NCBI GenBank assembly: GCA_033064195.1
Contig: JARBJD010000105.1
Coordinates: forward strand, 62,001 to 126,000
Direction of reading: 5' to 3'
DNA: 64,000 nt
Source: Blattamonas nauphoetae
Taxonomy: Eukaryota; Preaxostyla; Oxymonadida
A model generated the notes under the pieces. The model did no database searches. It saw nothing but the letters and a program-made list of their open reading frames with translations, and was not told the DNA's origin. Position 1 is the stretch's first letter; each line of letters starts with the position of its first letter. Position numbers and translations under genes: made by a program. This document shows positions 54,182 to 64,000 of this stretch, piece by piece.

Positions 54182-56828
54182 ATGCCCACATGTCCAAATT
54201 GTGGAGGTACTGAGGTCGAAAAAGATCCCACCCGTGGGATCAGTTCGTGTATTCATTGCGGTGCTGTGTGTATTTTTTCAAGTTATTCACAACCTCTCTT
54301 CTAATCGCGACTCAAACTTATTCTTCATTTTCTAGGTTGTTGAAGATAATTCAATGGTTTCGGAAGTTTCTTTTATCGAAAAATCATCGGGTGCATCTGC
54401 TGTGGTCGGTCAATTCGTTTCAACACTCGGCTACGGTTCCGCCTCTTCAAAACCGGGAATGAAGAGCTCACGTGACATAACAATTGCGAAAGCCCAGCGA
54501 AGAATCACACAAATTGCAGGTTCTGTTGGAATGCAACCTCGTCAGGTTGAAAGTGCTGTTCGACTCTTCGTCTTAGCTCTTTCCCAGAACTTCGTAAAAG
54601 GAAGACGAGCTGAACTGGTCTATGCAACATGCTTGTACATTATCTGTCGACGAGAGAGCTCACCACATCTTCTTCTCGACTTTGCCGATGTTATGCAAAC
54701 CAGTATTTACTCCCTCGGGAATTATTACATGTTGTTCTGTCGAGCATTCGGTCTAAGGCTACCTGTTGTTGATCCGTCCTTATTCTTGCACAGATTTGCT
54801 GCAGCACTTGAGTTTGGCGATCGCACTCACGAGGTTTATATGACATCACTTCGATTGGTACAAAGAATGCAAAGGGATTGGATCACGACTGGACGGTCAC
54901 CAGCTTCGGTATGCGGTGCCGCTCTCCTTATCGCAGCTCATATCCACAATTTCCGCCGGACAGTGCAGGAAGTCGTCAGTGTTGTCCGTGTGTGCAATAG
55001 TACCCTCCAAGAAAGACTTGCCGATTTCGGGGAGACGCAAGCGTCTTCACTTTCATATGAGGAAATATTGGATGACAAAAACAATGACAATGAGGAAGCT
55101 GATCCACCAGCCTTTCGTAGATTGAAAATTAAGGAAGCAATGCAGAAATTGGAAGAAGAAAACGCAAAATCCGACAAGTTAAAGACTATGCTAATCCCGA
55201 GCACGGAACTTGAGGGAAGAGAAGAAGCATCGACAGATACAGAATATATTATTGGCTTAAACGAGCAGATTGAATGGGAATCTGTTGTCAAGCGAAGAAT
55301 CGCAAAACAACGGAAACGGAAAACTAAGAATGAAAAGAAACCAAAAATAAAACGAACAATCGAAGCAGATGATAACGATGAAGAGGAGGAAGAAGACGAA
55401 AGCTTCGATGATGATGTTGTCGAAGTCATCCGAGAAACGAAGATTATCCAGCAAGCCAACCAACCTACTACTTCCCGTATCGTTCCAGTGTCTATGGAAG
55501 ATGAAATTAGCGAGAAAATGAACATGTCCTCTTTGACACCTGGCCAATCTTCAGATATGATCCCAGCCACGAATGGGTTGACGCAGGTGTCAATTGAGCT
55601 TCAAGGAGAACAAATTGCACGAGAAATGGAGGAGAGAATGAACGATACGAAGCTTATGGAAGCTCTTAGTGAGTTTGGAGAGGATAAAAAGAAGGAACTG
55701 CTCAATCTCTGGGAAGAAGACAAAAGACAACGAATCGAACACGATGCGCAGATTGAAAAGGAAGAAATGATGCGCGACGAAACAGAACAGTCCAAACTCG
55801 AGGAAAGACAGGCCAAATCAGGATTCTCGCAAATCACAAACGAAAATCTAGTCCCATCATTCGAAGATGAAGAGGACGAAGAACTCCCACCCCGCGAAGA
55901 AGTGGTTGGAGAGCAGAGAATGAAAGTTGACTCCTTTTTCAACTTATCCCCCAACGACTGGAAACAAAGCCAAGCCACTCCCCTCAAACTCCCCGACACC
56001 CAGCCTCTCACCGACCCACTACTCGAGCCGAAGCGGGAAAAAGGGATTGCGTTTGAGGATGAAGAGGAGCCTGTGGAGTATGTCCCGAAAGACGAGGAGA
56101 ACCCGGCTGTGTGGACTGATTTCCCAGACGAGGTGATCGAGATGAGTCTGTGCACGGCGGAAGAGGCGAAGATCAAGGAAGAGATTTGGGACGAAATGTT
56201 CCTCGACTTCCTTCAGGAACAGCTGAAGAAACGGGAGGAGAAGAGGCAGAAGTTGGAGGAGCAGAAGGACAAGCATCGGCAGAGGCCGCGTGCGAAACGG
56301 GAACTTCCCAAACCGCTCGGTGAAGACGCAACGGCTGCTGATCACGCAGCGTATTCGTCAGTTGGGGTACTCCAGCGCAAACTGAGCTCGAAAATCAACA
56401 CAGACGTCCTGTCGCGGATGTTTAACATCCAACCAGAGGAGGACAATGGCGAGTCGGCGTTCTTTGACAGGAAGGAGTTCAAGAAAAAGCACGAGAATTT
56501 GGATGGGGCGGGGGTTGGGAGACAGTATGATGAGGACGATGAACCTCGGGAAAGGCCGCTTTCTGCGAGTCGGTTTGGAAATGTGCGGTCGCCGTTCGCA
56601 GGAGGGTATTCTTCACCACATCCAATGATCGGAGGAAGACCAGCATCGGCAAGCTCTCCTTTCATTCGAATTCAGACACCCACATCCAGAATTACAAGGA
56701 CAATTCAGATTGGAAGGTCTTCGTCCCCTGTTCACGCACAACCGTCCATTCCTTCATTTTTTGAACAACCTCAGAAAGAAGTCGAACATGAAGATACAGG
56801 TTATGATGAAGTGTATGATGAAGATTGA
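54182..56828 (+). CDS. BRF1: TFIIIB subunit BRF1
   Basis: Exons 54182-54265 and 54336-56828 give 858 residues. A TFIIB-type zinc ribbon opens the protein (CPNC at 4-7 and CIHC at 23-26), followed by VVEDNSMVSEVSFIE and VGQFVSTLG. Two cyclin folds follow, with LVYATCLYIICRRESSPHLL, FAAALEFGDRTHEVYMTSLR, RDWITTGRSPASVCGAALLI and FRRTVQEVVSVVRVCNSTLQ, all close to human BRF1. The C-terminal half is acidic and helical and keeps the TBP-binding block SSKINTDVLSRMF and the end DTGYDEVYDED. BRF1 recruits RNA polymerase III with TBP and BDP1 for tRNA and 5S transcription. A short ATG-started frame at 54136 lies upstream and out of frame. Confidence 0.95.
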
Positions 56829-57019
56829 AAGAATTCTTAATTTTCTTATTTTTCATTTCACAGTCTTCATTTATGAATAACAAATCTAAAATTCCATCAC
56901 TTGATTTGATCAAACCAGCACCAGTTAAGGGTGTTTGATCAAACAAGGTTTGTTACACTTCCACTCGTGAACTTTCAATTTCCCTCAACTATCCGATGAA
57001 TTTCTCTGTTTAGACTTCG

Positions 57020-58261
57020 ATGCCAGTCACAACTGTCTTTGGAAAGGATGGAAACCCAGCAGGAACTGTTCATGTTCCATCAGTTATCCGCAACGCCCCA
57101 ATTCGTCCCGACGTTGTCCACTTCGTCCACACGAACCTGGCCAAGAATGACCGTCAGCCATACGGTCGTTTCCTGAAGGCAGGCCACCAGCACTCCGCTG
57201 AATCCTGGGGAACAGGTCGCGCTGTTGCTCGTCTTCCCCGTATTTCTGGATCTGGTACATCCGCCAACGGATCCGGTGCCTTCGCTAACTGCGCTCGTGG
57301 AGGTCACATGTACGCTCCCCTTAAAATCTGGCGCCGCTGGCACAGAATGGTCAACGTGAACGAGAAGCGCTATGCCGTTAGCTCTGCTATCGCTGCCACC
57401 GCCGTTCCAGCCCTCGTTCAAGCTCGTGGACATTGCATCGATAATGTCCCCGAAATTCCCCTCGTTGTCTCTGACGACATCGAGCAAATCAAGAAGACCA
57501 AGGAAGCCGTTGCCATCCTCCGCGCCATCCACGCTGATGATGACGTCAAACACTCTGCTGATTCTCGCAAAATCCGTGCAGGTACCGGCAAAATGCGCAA
57601 CCGTCGCTATGTTCAACGCCGTGGAGTTCTCTTCATCCACGACAAGAGTGAGGGTGCCACCCGCGCCTTCCGCAACATCAGCGGTGTTGAAATCGCTAAC
57701 GTTAACCACCTCAACCTCCTAGATCTCGCTCCTGGTGGCCACCTTGGTCGCTTCGTGATCTGGACCGAAAGTGCCTTCAAGAAGCTCGACGCTCTCTATG
57801 GAACAAAGAACCGTGATGCTGTCCTCAAGAAGAGAGCTGGCTCAGGTTACAGACATCCTCGTGCTGTCATGACCACCACCGATCTTGGCTCAATCATCAA
57901 CTCAGCTGAAGTTCAACGCTTCAACCAGGAGACCAAGCCAGGTGTTCCCAAGATCCCATTCCTCCGCAAAGACCTCCTCCTCGTCCGCAAGCGGAACCCC
58001 AACACTGTCCTCACTTCAGATGCCAAGAAACAACGCCGTGCTGAACTCGCCAAGCTCAGAAAGGAGAAGGGACTTCCAGAGAAGAAACCAAAGGGTGCCG
58101 CCAAGCGCAAGCACATGGATGTGTGGGGCAAGAACGAGCTCAAGCGTGTACGTGTTCCACACAAGGACCAAAAGGCTGCAGCCAAGGCTCGCCAAAAGGT
58201 CTGGCGTGAGGAGCGCAAACAGGCAAAGGCTGCGAAGAAACTCTCAGCCAAGAAGGAATAA
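57020..58261 (+). CDS. RPL4: Large-subunit ribosomal protein uL4
   Basis: One exon of 413 residues matches eukaryotic L4 from end to end: APIRPDVVHFVHTNLAKNDR, GHQHSAESWGTGRAVARLPR, the extended loop GSGTSANGSGAFANCARGG, PLKIWRRWHRMVN, GTGKMRNRRYVQRRG and APGGHLGRFVIWTESAFKKL. The C-terminal tail is lysine and alanine rich. uL4 lines the polypeptide exit tunnel. Codons end very often in C, a sign of strong expression. The sequence just before the ATG (CTCTGTTTAG at 57005-57014) looks like a splice acceptor, so a 5'-untranslated intron is likely. Confidence 0.97.
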   Translation: MPVTTVFGKDGNPAGTVHVPSVIRNAPIRPDVVHFVHTNLAKNDRQPYGRFLKAGHQHSAESWGTGRAVARLPRISGSGTSANGSGAFANCARGGHMYAPLKIWRRWHRMVNVNEKRYAVSSAIAATAVPALVQARGHCIDNVPEIPLVVSDDIEQIKKTKEAVAILRAIHADDDVKHSADSRKIRAGTGKMRNRRYVQRRGVLFIHDKSEGATRAFRNISGVEIANVNHLNLLDLAPGGHLGRFVIWTESAFKKLDALYGTKNRDAVLKKRAGSGYRHPRAVMTTTDLGSIINSAEVQRFNQETKPGVPKIPFLRKDLLLVRKRNPNTVLTSDAKKQRRAELAKLRKEKGLPEKKPKGAAKRKHMDVWGKNELKRVRVPHKDQKAAAKARQKVWREERKQAKAAKKLSAKKE

Positions 58262-58383
58262 ATTGCTTGTTGAACATTCTTGACTTTGAAATGCCTCATC
58301 TCAGGGCGTTATTCATGAAGTCTGAATTGTTATTTTTGAAGTGCGAATTTATCGTTCGTTAAAACGTCTTCAGTGAAATGAAA

Positions 58384-59150
58384 TCATTTATCAGAGAGTC
58401 CTTGTATAGTCTGCTCTATATGTGCTTTTAATTGTGCTACAACTTCATCCACTGTTAAAGAACTTGTGTCAAAAATTGTGGCATGTGCATCAATAGCTAG
58501 CGGAGCTAGTGTTCTTGTAGAGTCACTGAAGTCTCTTTCTGTGATGCTCTGTAATATTTCCTCTTTGAGTTGTTGGAAAGGCTTGTCTGTATGCAGGCCT
58601 TTAGATTGAATTTCGTGGGCCCTTCGCTCTGCTCTAACTTCGGGTGAAGCCGATAAATAAATCTTACAAGGGCTGTCTTTGAAGACTACTGTTCCGATAT
58701 CCCGTCCTGCAGGAATGAAAGAAGAGTGTGTGAACCTTCAGCTATGAATCCACCTTTCTCCGAAATTTTTTGCTGGTAGGCAACAAGTGTGTGACGAATC
58801 ACAGGAACGGCAGAATACTAGAGGAAAAGGTGAAAATAGGTACATGATGATACTTCTGATACTCTTGCAGTCACATCATCATCTCGAATTCTTGCGGACA
58901 CATCTCGTTGTTTGAAACGAGTTATCTGCTTTCCATCAGATGGATTGAATTCAACATCCACTTGTTGCGCCATTTGTCTGCATCCATCTTCATCGGTTGA
59001 CTTGATATTGTTTTCGATGCATCCAAGAGTCGCAGCCCGATAGGTGGCTCCTGTGTCTAAGTATTGCAACCCAAGTTCTTTTGCGAGTTGAAAAGTGACC
59101 GAGGTTTTCCCAGAGCCGGCCGGCCCATCGATTGCGACGTTGAACAGCAT
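58384..59150 (-). CDS. cmk: Bacterial-type cytidylate kinase
   Basis: Exons 59150-58854, 58817-58736 and 58706-58384 join in phase to 233 residues. The P-loop AIDGPAGSGKTS starts at residue 6. YLDTGATYRAATLG, KQRDVSARIRDDDVTARVS, the GRDIGTVVFKDSPCKIYLSA block and RAHEIQ with ERDFSDSTRTLAPL follow the order of bacterial Cmk proteins. This is not the adenylate-kinase-like UMP-CMP kinase usual in eukaryotes. The enzyme phosphorylates CMP and dCMP for nucleotide salvage. In bacterial Cmk the YRA motif follows the substrate-binding Gly-Ala/Met loop, and here it reads TGATYRA where TGAMYRA is usual. Introns of 36 and 29 nt show residence in the nuclear genome. A horizontal origin is likely. Confidence 0.94.
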
Positions 59151-59236
59151 TAGTGCGAACCGGAGGGTCGATCTTTCACAAATCAGTATCATGGTGTTAT
59201 CGTTCAATATCTCGAGAAAATGTGCATGGAAACAAA
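59151..59236. promoter_or_regulatory. 86-bp divergent intergenic segment
   Basis: These bases lie between the start codons of cytidylate kinase (minus) and the 1,270-residue orphan gene (plus). A shared promoter is implied by the spacing. No recognisable motif is visible. Confidence 0.4.
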
Positions 59237-62200
59237 ATGACAACTCATCTTGAGAGATTGGCTGAACAATTGTCGAATCACCTGAAAGCCCCACCGTTTT
59301 TTTCTGAATCGAGTTCGGTCTTATTTTTGCGCCCCGAGTCTGATGAATGGATTCCTTCTCTTAGACTCATACTCGGGGATGCATATTTATTCACAATCTT
59401 GGGAACTCAACTTTGGTATCACAAAGGAACGTCTGGAACTTTCACTCCTATTCAGCCTCCTATTCACAATATATATCTTGTTCATGTGTAGGAATGCCAC
59501 CTGAGCGACTAGCTGCGTCTCTTAGTGCAGTAATTCATGTCTCAAACAATGTATTTACTCAGGAAACCATGGTACCATCTTCTTTCAATGATTTTTGCAG
59601 AATACACAATCAAAGAGTCTCACAAGTTATACGTCTGGTGAGATTACCGCTCTTTTTTCGTATTCATCAGAACCAGACATGACCCTAGTCCTTATTTGCC
59701 GAACCGATTCCGGTTTTTTTTATTCCATCTCTCATTTTCCTCTCTCCTCAAGTAAATCTTGAAACAGCTACTTATCTCTCAAATTCCCTTCTTAGAGAAT
59801 GTCTTTCAGTTGGAAAAGTGGTTGATGGATCATTTGTTCTTACTAACGCTGACAAGGAACTGCTCACTCAAAGGTTCAAAGCTGTTTATCAACAGACAAT
59901 CTACCTGCATCTCTCCATGCAAATACAGATGTTCGATGTATGATACACCATAATTTCCGATAATCTTTTTTGTATTCCCTCTTTAGATGGAGAACTGCAT
60001 CCCGTGGGTTGCCCTCCTGAACACTTCGTCACGACAGAACTATAATCCTCCAAAGACCCAAAATATCACACTCAAAGAACTTTCGTTGTTGGCACAGACG
60101 CCTACTCGGACTCTCCACACAAGCACTCCTGTCATCGCTGGGTTTCCAGCTCCCTCGCCCCCAAGCGTCTATTCTCACATCACGGCGCCTTCCTTCTTAC
60201 AAAGTCCTGTTAATCTGAAATATTCCCCTTTGGGTGCCATGTCATCTCCCATTCGGCCCCCTCCAACACAATGTTCAGTCTCAAGCCATCCTCTCTCGCC
60301 TCCTATCTCGCCATCACGACCTTTGCACATCAGCATAACCGGCCCGAATTCTCCTAAAGAGGAAGAATTTGTTATTCAACCAGCTACAATTGATGATTTC
60401 GATCCGTTTGACGATACAGTTGATACAAATGCAAGCCAGCCTTTCCGCCTCCAACGAGAACAACATTATTCACAGAGCCAATCATCGACCGATCGATTTA
60501 TGGCGGATCATTCATCACTTGTCTACTTTTATCGCATCAGAGACAAAATCACACCTTTCATGAAAGGCTTGTCAGCTCCATCTCTCTCTGTCCCACCTGT
60601 GATATTGAAAACCCCAACAATGCCCAATGAGCCCTCTCATGAGCAGACCTCACCAAGAAGTCGGATGGGCTTTTATGAACCACAGAATACGATGCATGTC
60701 CCACCCAAATCGCTGTTCTCGAAGGGAACAGACAATCCAATCATTTCTCCAAGGACTCGAGCAAGTTCGAGTGTTGTGAATGAAGTGTCGCCAGCAATTC
60801 TTCAGCTGACAGTTGACCTTCCAAGAAAGTTGTCGTTCGACAGTAAAATTGAAGCTCAGGAGACCGACCCGTTTGCAATGGATGAAGAAATTGGAGGTTA
60901 CCGGGAAATGTATGATGATTTCGAGACACCTTCTTCGTGTACTAGTGACAGACAAACAGACTTTTCAATGATTCATACACCAAATTTTCGAACTCACTCA
61001 CTTCCTTCACCACCGTCGTCAGATGCTTCTTCAAATGCATTTAACACATTCTTCGAAGAAAATACCCAGATGAGTGACAAAAATCCACCGTCTTCATCTG
61101 ATTCAGAACAGAAGAAGTCAACTGCGTCGACGCCCGTCCACACTCCATCACTTCATCCTATTTTTCGCAAAGCTTTCTCGCCACACATTTCCGACTCACC
61201 GTACGTGGGGTTCAACTCACATCAGCCAACATCTGTGACAATAAGTCCTTGGACGCTGCACTTTCTTGTTGCATCTTTATCTCAGAAAACAAGTACACAC
61301 GGACCAGTTTCTACTCGAACCCAGAATATAAATTTTACCAATAATTTCAGGGCCTGCCTTTCAGGGTCATTACAAGGAACAAACATCCCATTGGCAGCAG
61401 TTCTTCTTGGTTTCATCAACTCGCAACAACAACAGGGCATTCCGTTCAACCAACTTCAAACAACACATAATCCGGAACTTGCACTTATTTCCTCACCACA
61501 CGATCTTTCGCAGTCACAGCGGATTCTGAATTATCTATATGTCTGTGCGAGCTCCTCAACACTCGATTCACACCACATCCCTCACTTTCCATCTCCCTTT
61601 CTTTCGAAATGCCATCATCCTCATCCATGGGGTGTTGTCAAACTCGAAGGATCGCTCCCACCTCGCCAGATTCACCATCACCACACTCTCTCCACGCCCA
61701 GTCTCTCCACCATCACAACATCGACTCCCTCATTCACCTCACTTCACTGCACATTCATCCCGACGAACCACACCCCCTCTCAAACACAATCGTCATCTCG
61801 CACTCGGATTCACTTCGCTCCATCATCACTCTCCGGCCGCTCGTCAGGCATGTTCCGCCCTCGACCGAACCGACTGACGACGTCCACCACACCGCAGCCA
61901 TCATCAACAGGGGCACACCAGGCTGTGGGGCGACCTCGTCCGGGGAGCAGAGTGAATGGAGCGTTGACGAGTGCAAGGAGTGATTTGGGTCACAGCGTCG
62001 ATCAGAGAATGATTGAGCGTCGACGACAGTGCTCATCTGCACCTCACTCATCCTCTGAGACAGGACGACAGGAACATTTGCAGGATGGGAGCGAAACTGC
62101 AATGAGTGAGACGACACTGGCACGAGTGAGGATCGTGTTGGGAACTGAGGGCGATGAAGAGAAAGACGACGATTCGGCCTTTATTTTCCATCCGATCGGG

Positions 62201-63268
62201 CCAGACTCATTCAACGTCAGTCTTGTCCCGCCCGTCGTCTCATTGACGCGACAATCACTCCCCAGTTCGATCTCGTCGTCACACACGACAGTTCATTCTG
62301 TGTCGTACGAGATCATGTCAAAGCCTCTTCTGTTCAAATTCACACCACATCCAGACCCACTCGCAGCATTTCCCTCGTCGGCCACTTCCAATCTTCACTA
62401 CACATCGTCCCAACCATCACTCCGCCCTTCCTCTGCTCCCAGACACTCCTACAAACACCGCCAACATCCCTTCAGCACAGCGTCTGCCGAAGCTCACTCC
62501 AAAGTCCTCTCACTCGCGTCTGGTCCTTCAGAATTCCGATATGTTGGGATTCCTGAAGCGGGTCAAGCGAGGGCGAAGGACGAGAAGGAGGATGATCCCA
62601 AACGTGGATCGATTCGAGCAGCTCTGACTCGGGCATTCCGCTCGCTGTCAGCTGGGAGAAAGAAAAAGAACCCAAAGAAGACATCCCCTCCCACCAACAC
62701 TCTTCCACAATTCGACAACTTCCTCACATCCAAAAAATCCACTCAACTCTCCTCGAATCGCCCTTCATTCACTCGACCGCCTCTTCTTCGAAGTCAATCA
62801 CATGTCACATCCGACAACCGAACTCCTGTCCAACAGCCTCCACCAGCGCAGTTTAAAGAGCCGCTGGAGATGCACCCCGAAAAGACAGGCGATCTGATCA
62901 AAGTGTGCTCAGAACTTCTGCTTCTGTGTCACCAGATGGAAGAAGAAATGGGTCTGTTCGATGATGCGGAACCTCATTCTGATCAGGAATACAATCGCGT
63001 CACGCTCGTCACCATCCAACTCCTTCCTATCCCATTCTCTCTCGTCATTCCATCTGAACACTCCCCGCTTCACGCACCTGCCACTGTCCCTCGACTCACG
63101 TCTCGACCAACTCCAAGCTTCCCTTCCGACGAACTCTACGTTCTCGTTGCTGACTCTCTTTTCATCCTTTTCCAGATGCACCAGACACACCGTATTCAAT
63201 CTGCAGTACCGTTTATTTCATCTCTCCAACAAGACTTGCCTCTTTTACGACAATTAGCTAACTTCTGA
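59237..63268 (+). CDS. Orphan protein with folded N-terminus and long disordered region
   Basis: Proposed exons 59237-59430, 59526-59571, 59601-59751, 59798-59937 and 59987-63268 join in phase to 1,270 residues. The first 210 residues look folded (SLRLILGDAYLFTILGTQLW, MTLVLICRTDSGFFYSISHF, FVLTNADKELLTQRFKAVYQ, then MENCIPWVALLN). The next 850 are Ser-, Pro-, Thr- and His-rich with few hydrophobic clusters. The C-terminal 120 contain helices and strands (LIKVCSELLLLCHQMEEEMG, VTIQLLPIPFSLVIP, DELYVLVADSLFILFQMHQ). I do not recognise the family. Intron 1 (59431-59525) is the least certain: its acceptor was chosen because it alone keeps the frame. Introns 2-4 are 29, 46 and 49 nt. All introns lie in the first 750 bp. 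Confidence 0.68.
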
Positions 63269-63427
63269 TTTATTTTCGTATTGTTTTTGCTCGATATCAT
63301 TTTCGTGGATTGTATAACCCTCAGACAACCTTGTTTCATTTCTGAACTGTTCTTGTCGTGTTCTGTTTCATCGAAGTGTCAATGAAATATGATGGTTTGA
63401 TCCGGATTGTGCGATTCATAATTCAAC

Positions 63428-63954
63428 ATGGTATGTCAATTTTCGTGATATTGATGAGGCCCCTCTCAATTTACCTCTATTTTACATGACTTTTCTTTAT
63501 CTCACCAGGTTAACATCCCACGTAAGATGAAAACCTACTGCGCAAAGCTGAACAAGCACACTGTGCACAAGGTCTCTCAATATAAAAAGGGAAAGGTCTC
63601 CGAGTACAAGAAAGGTGTGCATTTTTATACATCAATATCGTGATTCTTTATCTTATTTCGTCGAATAATCACGATTTCTCTTCATTTTCACAATCAACCA
63701 GGTCAACGCCGTTACAACCGCAAACAGAAGGGCTTTGGAGGACAGACAAAGCCAATTCTTCACAAGAAGGCAAAGACAACAAAGAAGGTTGTTCTGGTTC
63801 TTGAGTGCTCAGAAAGCAAAGCTCGGTTTGATCATCGATTTTTTTGGTGAAAAGTGATATTTCCTCCAGCCACATTAAGGTTCTGAAGAGATGCAAGAAA
63901 TTCGAGCTTGGTGCTGAGAAGAAAGGAAAGAGAGGCCAACAGATCTATGGATAA
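63428..63954 (+). CDS. RPL44: Large-subunit ribosomal protein eL42 (L44/L36A)
   Basis: Exons 63428-63430 (the ATG alone), 63509-63614, 63702-63825 and 63870-63954 join in phase to 105 residues. [25 protein letters not shown], the signature [16 protein letters not shown] and [15 protein letters not shown], then [18 protein letters not shown] match eL42 (105-106 residues in most eukaryotes). The protein lies at the ribosomal E site. The zinc-binding pairs are broken: the usual second Cys of the first pair falls in a two-residue deletion (TYCAKLNKH), and CxxC of the second pair reads CSES. Pro in GGQTKP, the position tied to cycloheximide sensitivity, is kept. An intron directly after the start codon is typical for ribosomal protein genes. 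Confidence 0.95.
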
Positions 63955-64000
63955 GAACTTTGCCTTCCTTTTGGCAGTTCTTTCCTTCCACTTCGGTTAT

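Noticed and set aside
54938-55570. Antisense open frame of about 210 codons inside BRF1
   Set aside because: Ser-rich translation is the shadow of the acidic BRF1 C-terminal half; the sense strand has clear conserved blocks.
57080-57709. Antisense open frame of about 209 codons inside uL4
   Set aside because: C-ending codons of a highly expressed gene leave the antisense strand free of stops. The sense protein is unambiguous.
59487-59500. GTGTAG at 59491 as acceptor of intron 1 in the orphan gene
   Set aside because: No upstream donor gives the needed phase. The acceptor at 59525 keeps the frame, though the choice remains uncertain.
3-64000. Alternative code with TAA and TAG read as Gln, as in some oxymonads
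   Set aside because: TAA, TAG and TGA each close genes at conserved C-termini (for example uL4 with TAA, IFT139 with TAG, UPF3 with TGA), and no conserved gene needs read-through.

Overview
This window is nuclear DNA from a flagellated, anaerobic protist. The genes are spliced and carry typical eukaryotic machinery (uL4, eL42, MAK16, BRF1, Nup155, UPF3, PIG-W, IFT139). IFT139 implies a flagellum and a rubrerythrin implies low-oxygen life. Two giant, intron-free Pmp-like beta-helix surface proteins and a bacterial-type cytidylate kinase point towards Metamonada. Genes stop at TAA, TAG and TGA, so the code looks standard. My best guess is a standard-code oxymonad (Preaxostyla, Blattamonas-like), but that is inference.

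Layout. 1-6.5 kb: a partial giant surface protein. 6.6-9.9 kb: UPF3, the tRNA m1A58 methyltransferase Trm61 and a rubrerythrin. 10.2-16.1 kb: a 1,879-residue coiled-coil protein. 16.3-21.9 kb: a second giant surface protein with signal peptide and membrane anchor. 21.9-28.5 kb: a gene-poor island holding a pogo-like transposase remnant, a TA-flanked non-autonomous DNA element built from 41-bp repeats, a near-perfect 193-bp inverted duplication and a mariner-like transposase remnant. 28.8-36.5 kb: a divergent pair, an MSP-like protein and a 2,029-residue EEP-fold protein. 36.6-63.3 kb: a dense run of housekeeping genes (IFT139, Nup155, PIG-W, MAK16, a 74-residue membrane protein, misato, a WD40 protein, BRF1, uL4, cytidylate kinase, an orphan of 1,270 residues). 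63.4-64 kb: eL42.

I rebuilt exon structures by hand. A junction was accepted when GT and AG borders, reading phase and, where available, family similarity agreed. Almost all introns are 23-125 nt, and donors often read GTATG, GTTTG or GTCTG. In long genes the introns crowd at the 5' end and are followed by one exon of 3-6 kb. Outside the transposon island intergenic gaps are mostly 60-200 bp. One divergent pair, Nup155 and PIG-W, may even share bases between its two start codons.

The genes form no operon or single pathway. They cover RNA quality control (UPF3), tRNA modification and Pol III transcription (Trm61, BRF1), ribosome assembly (MAK16, uL4, eL42), nuclear pores (Nup155), GPI anchors (PIG-W), flagellar transport (IFT139), oxidative defence (rubrerythrin) and the cell surface (Pmp-like proteins).
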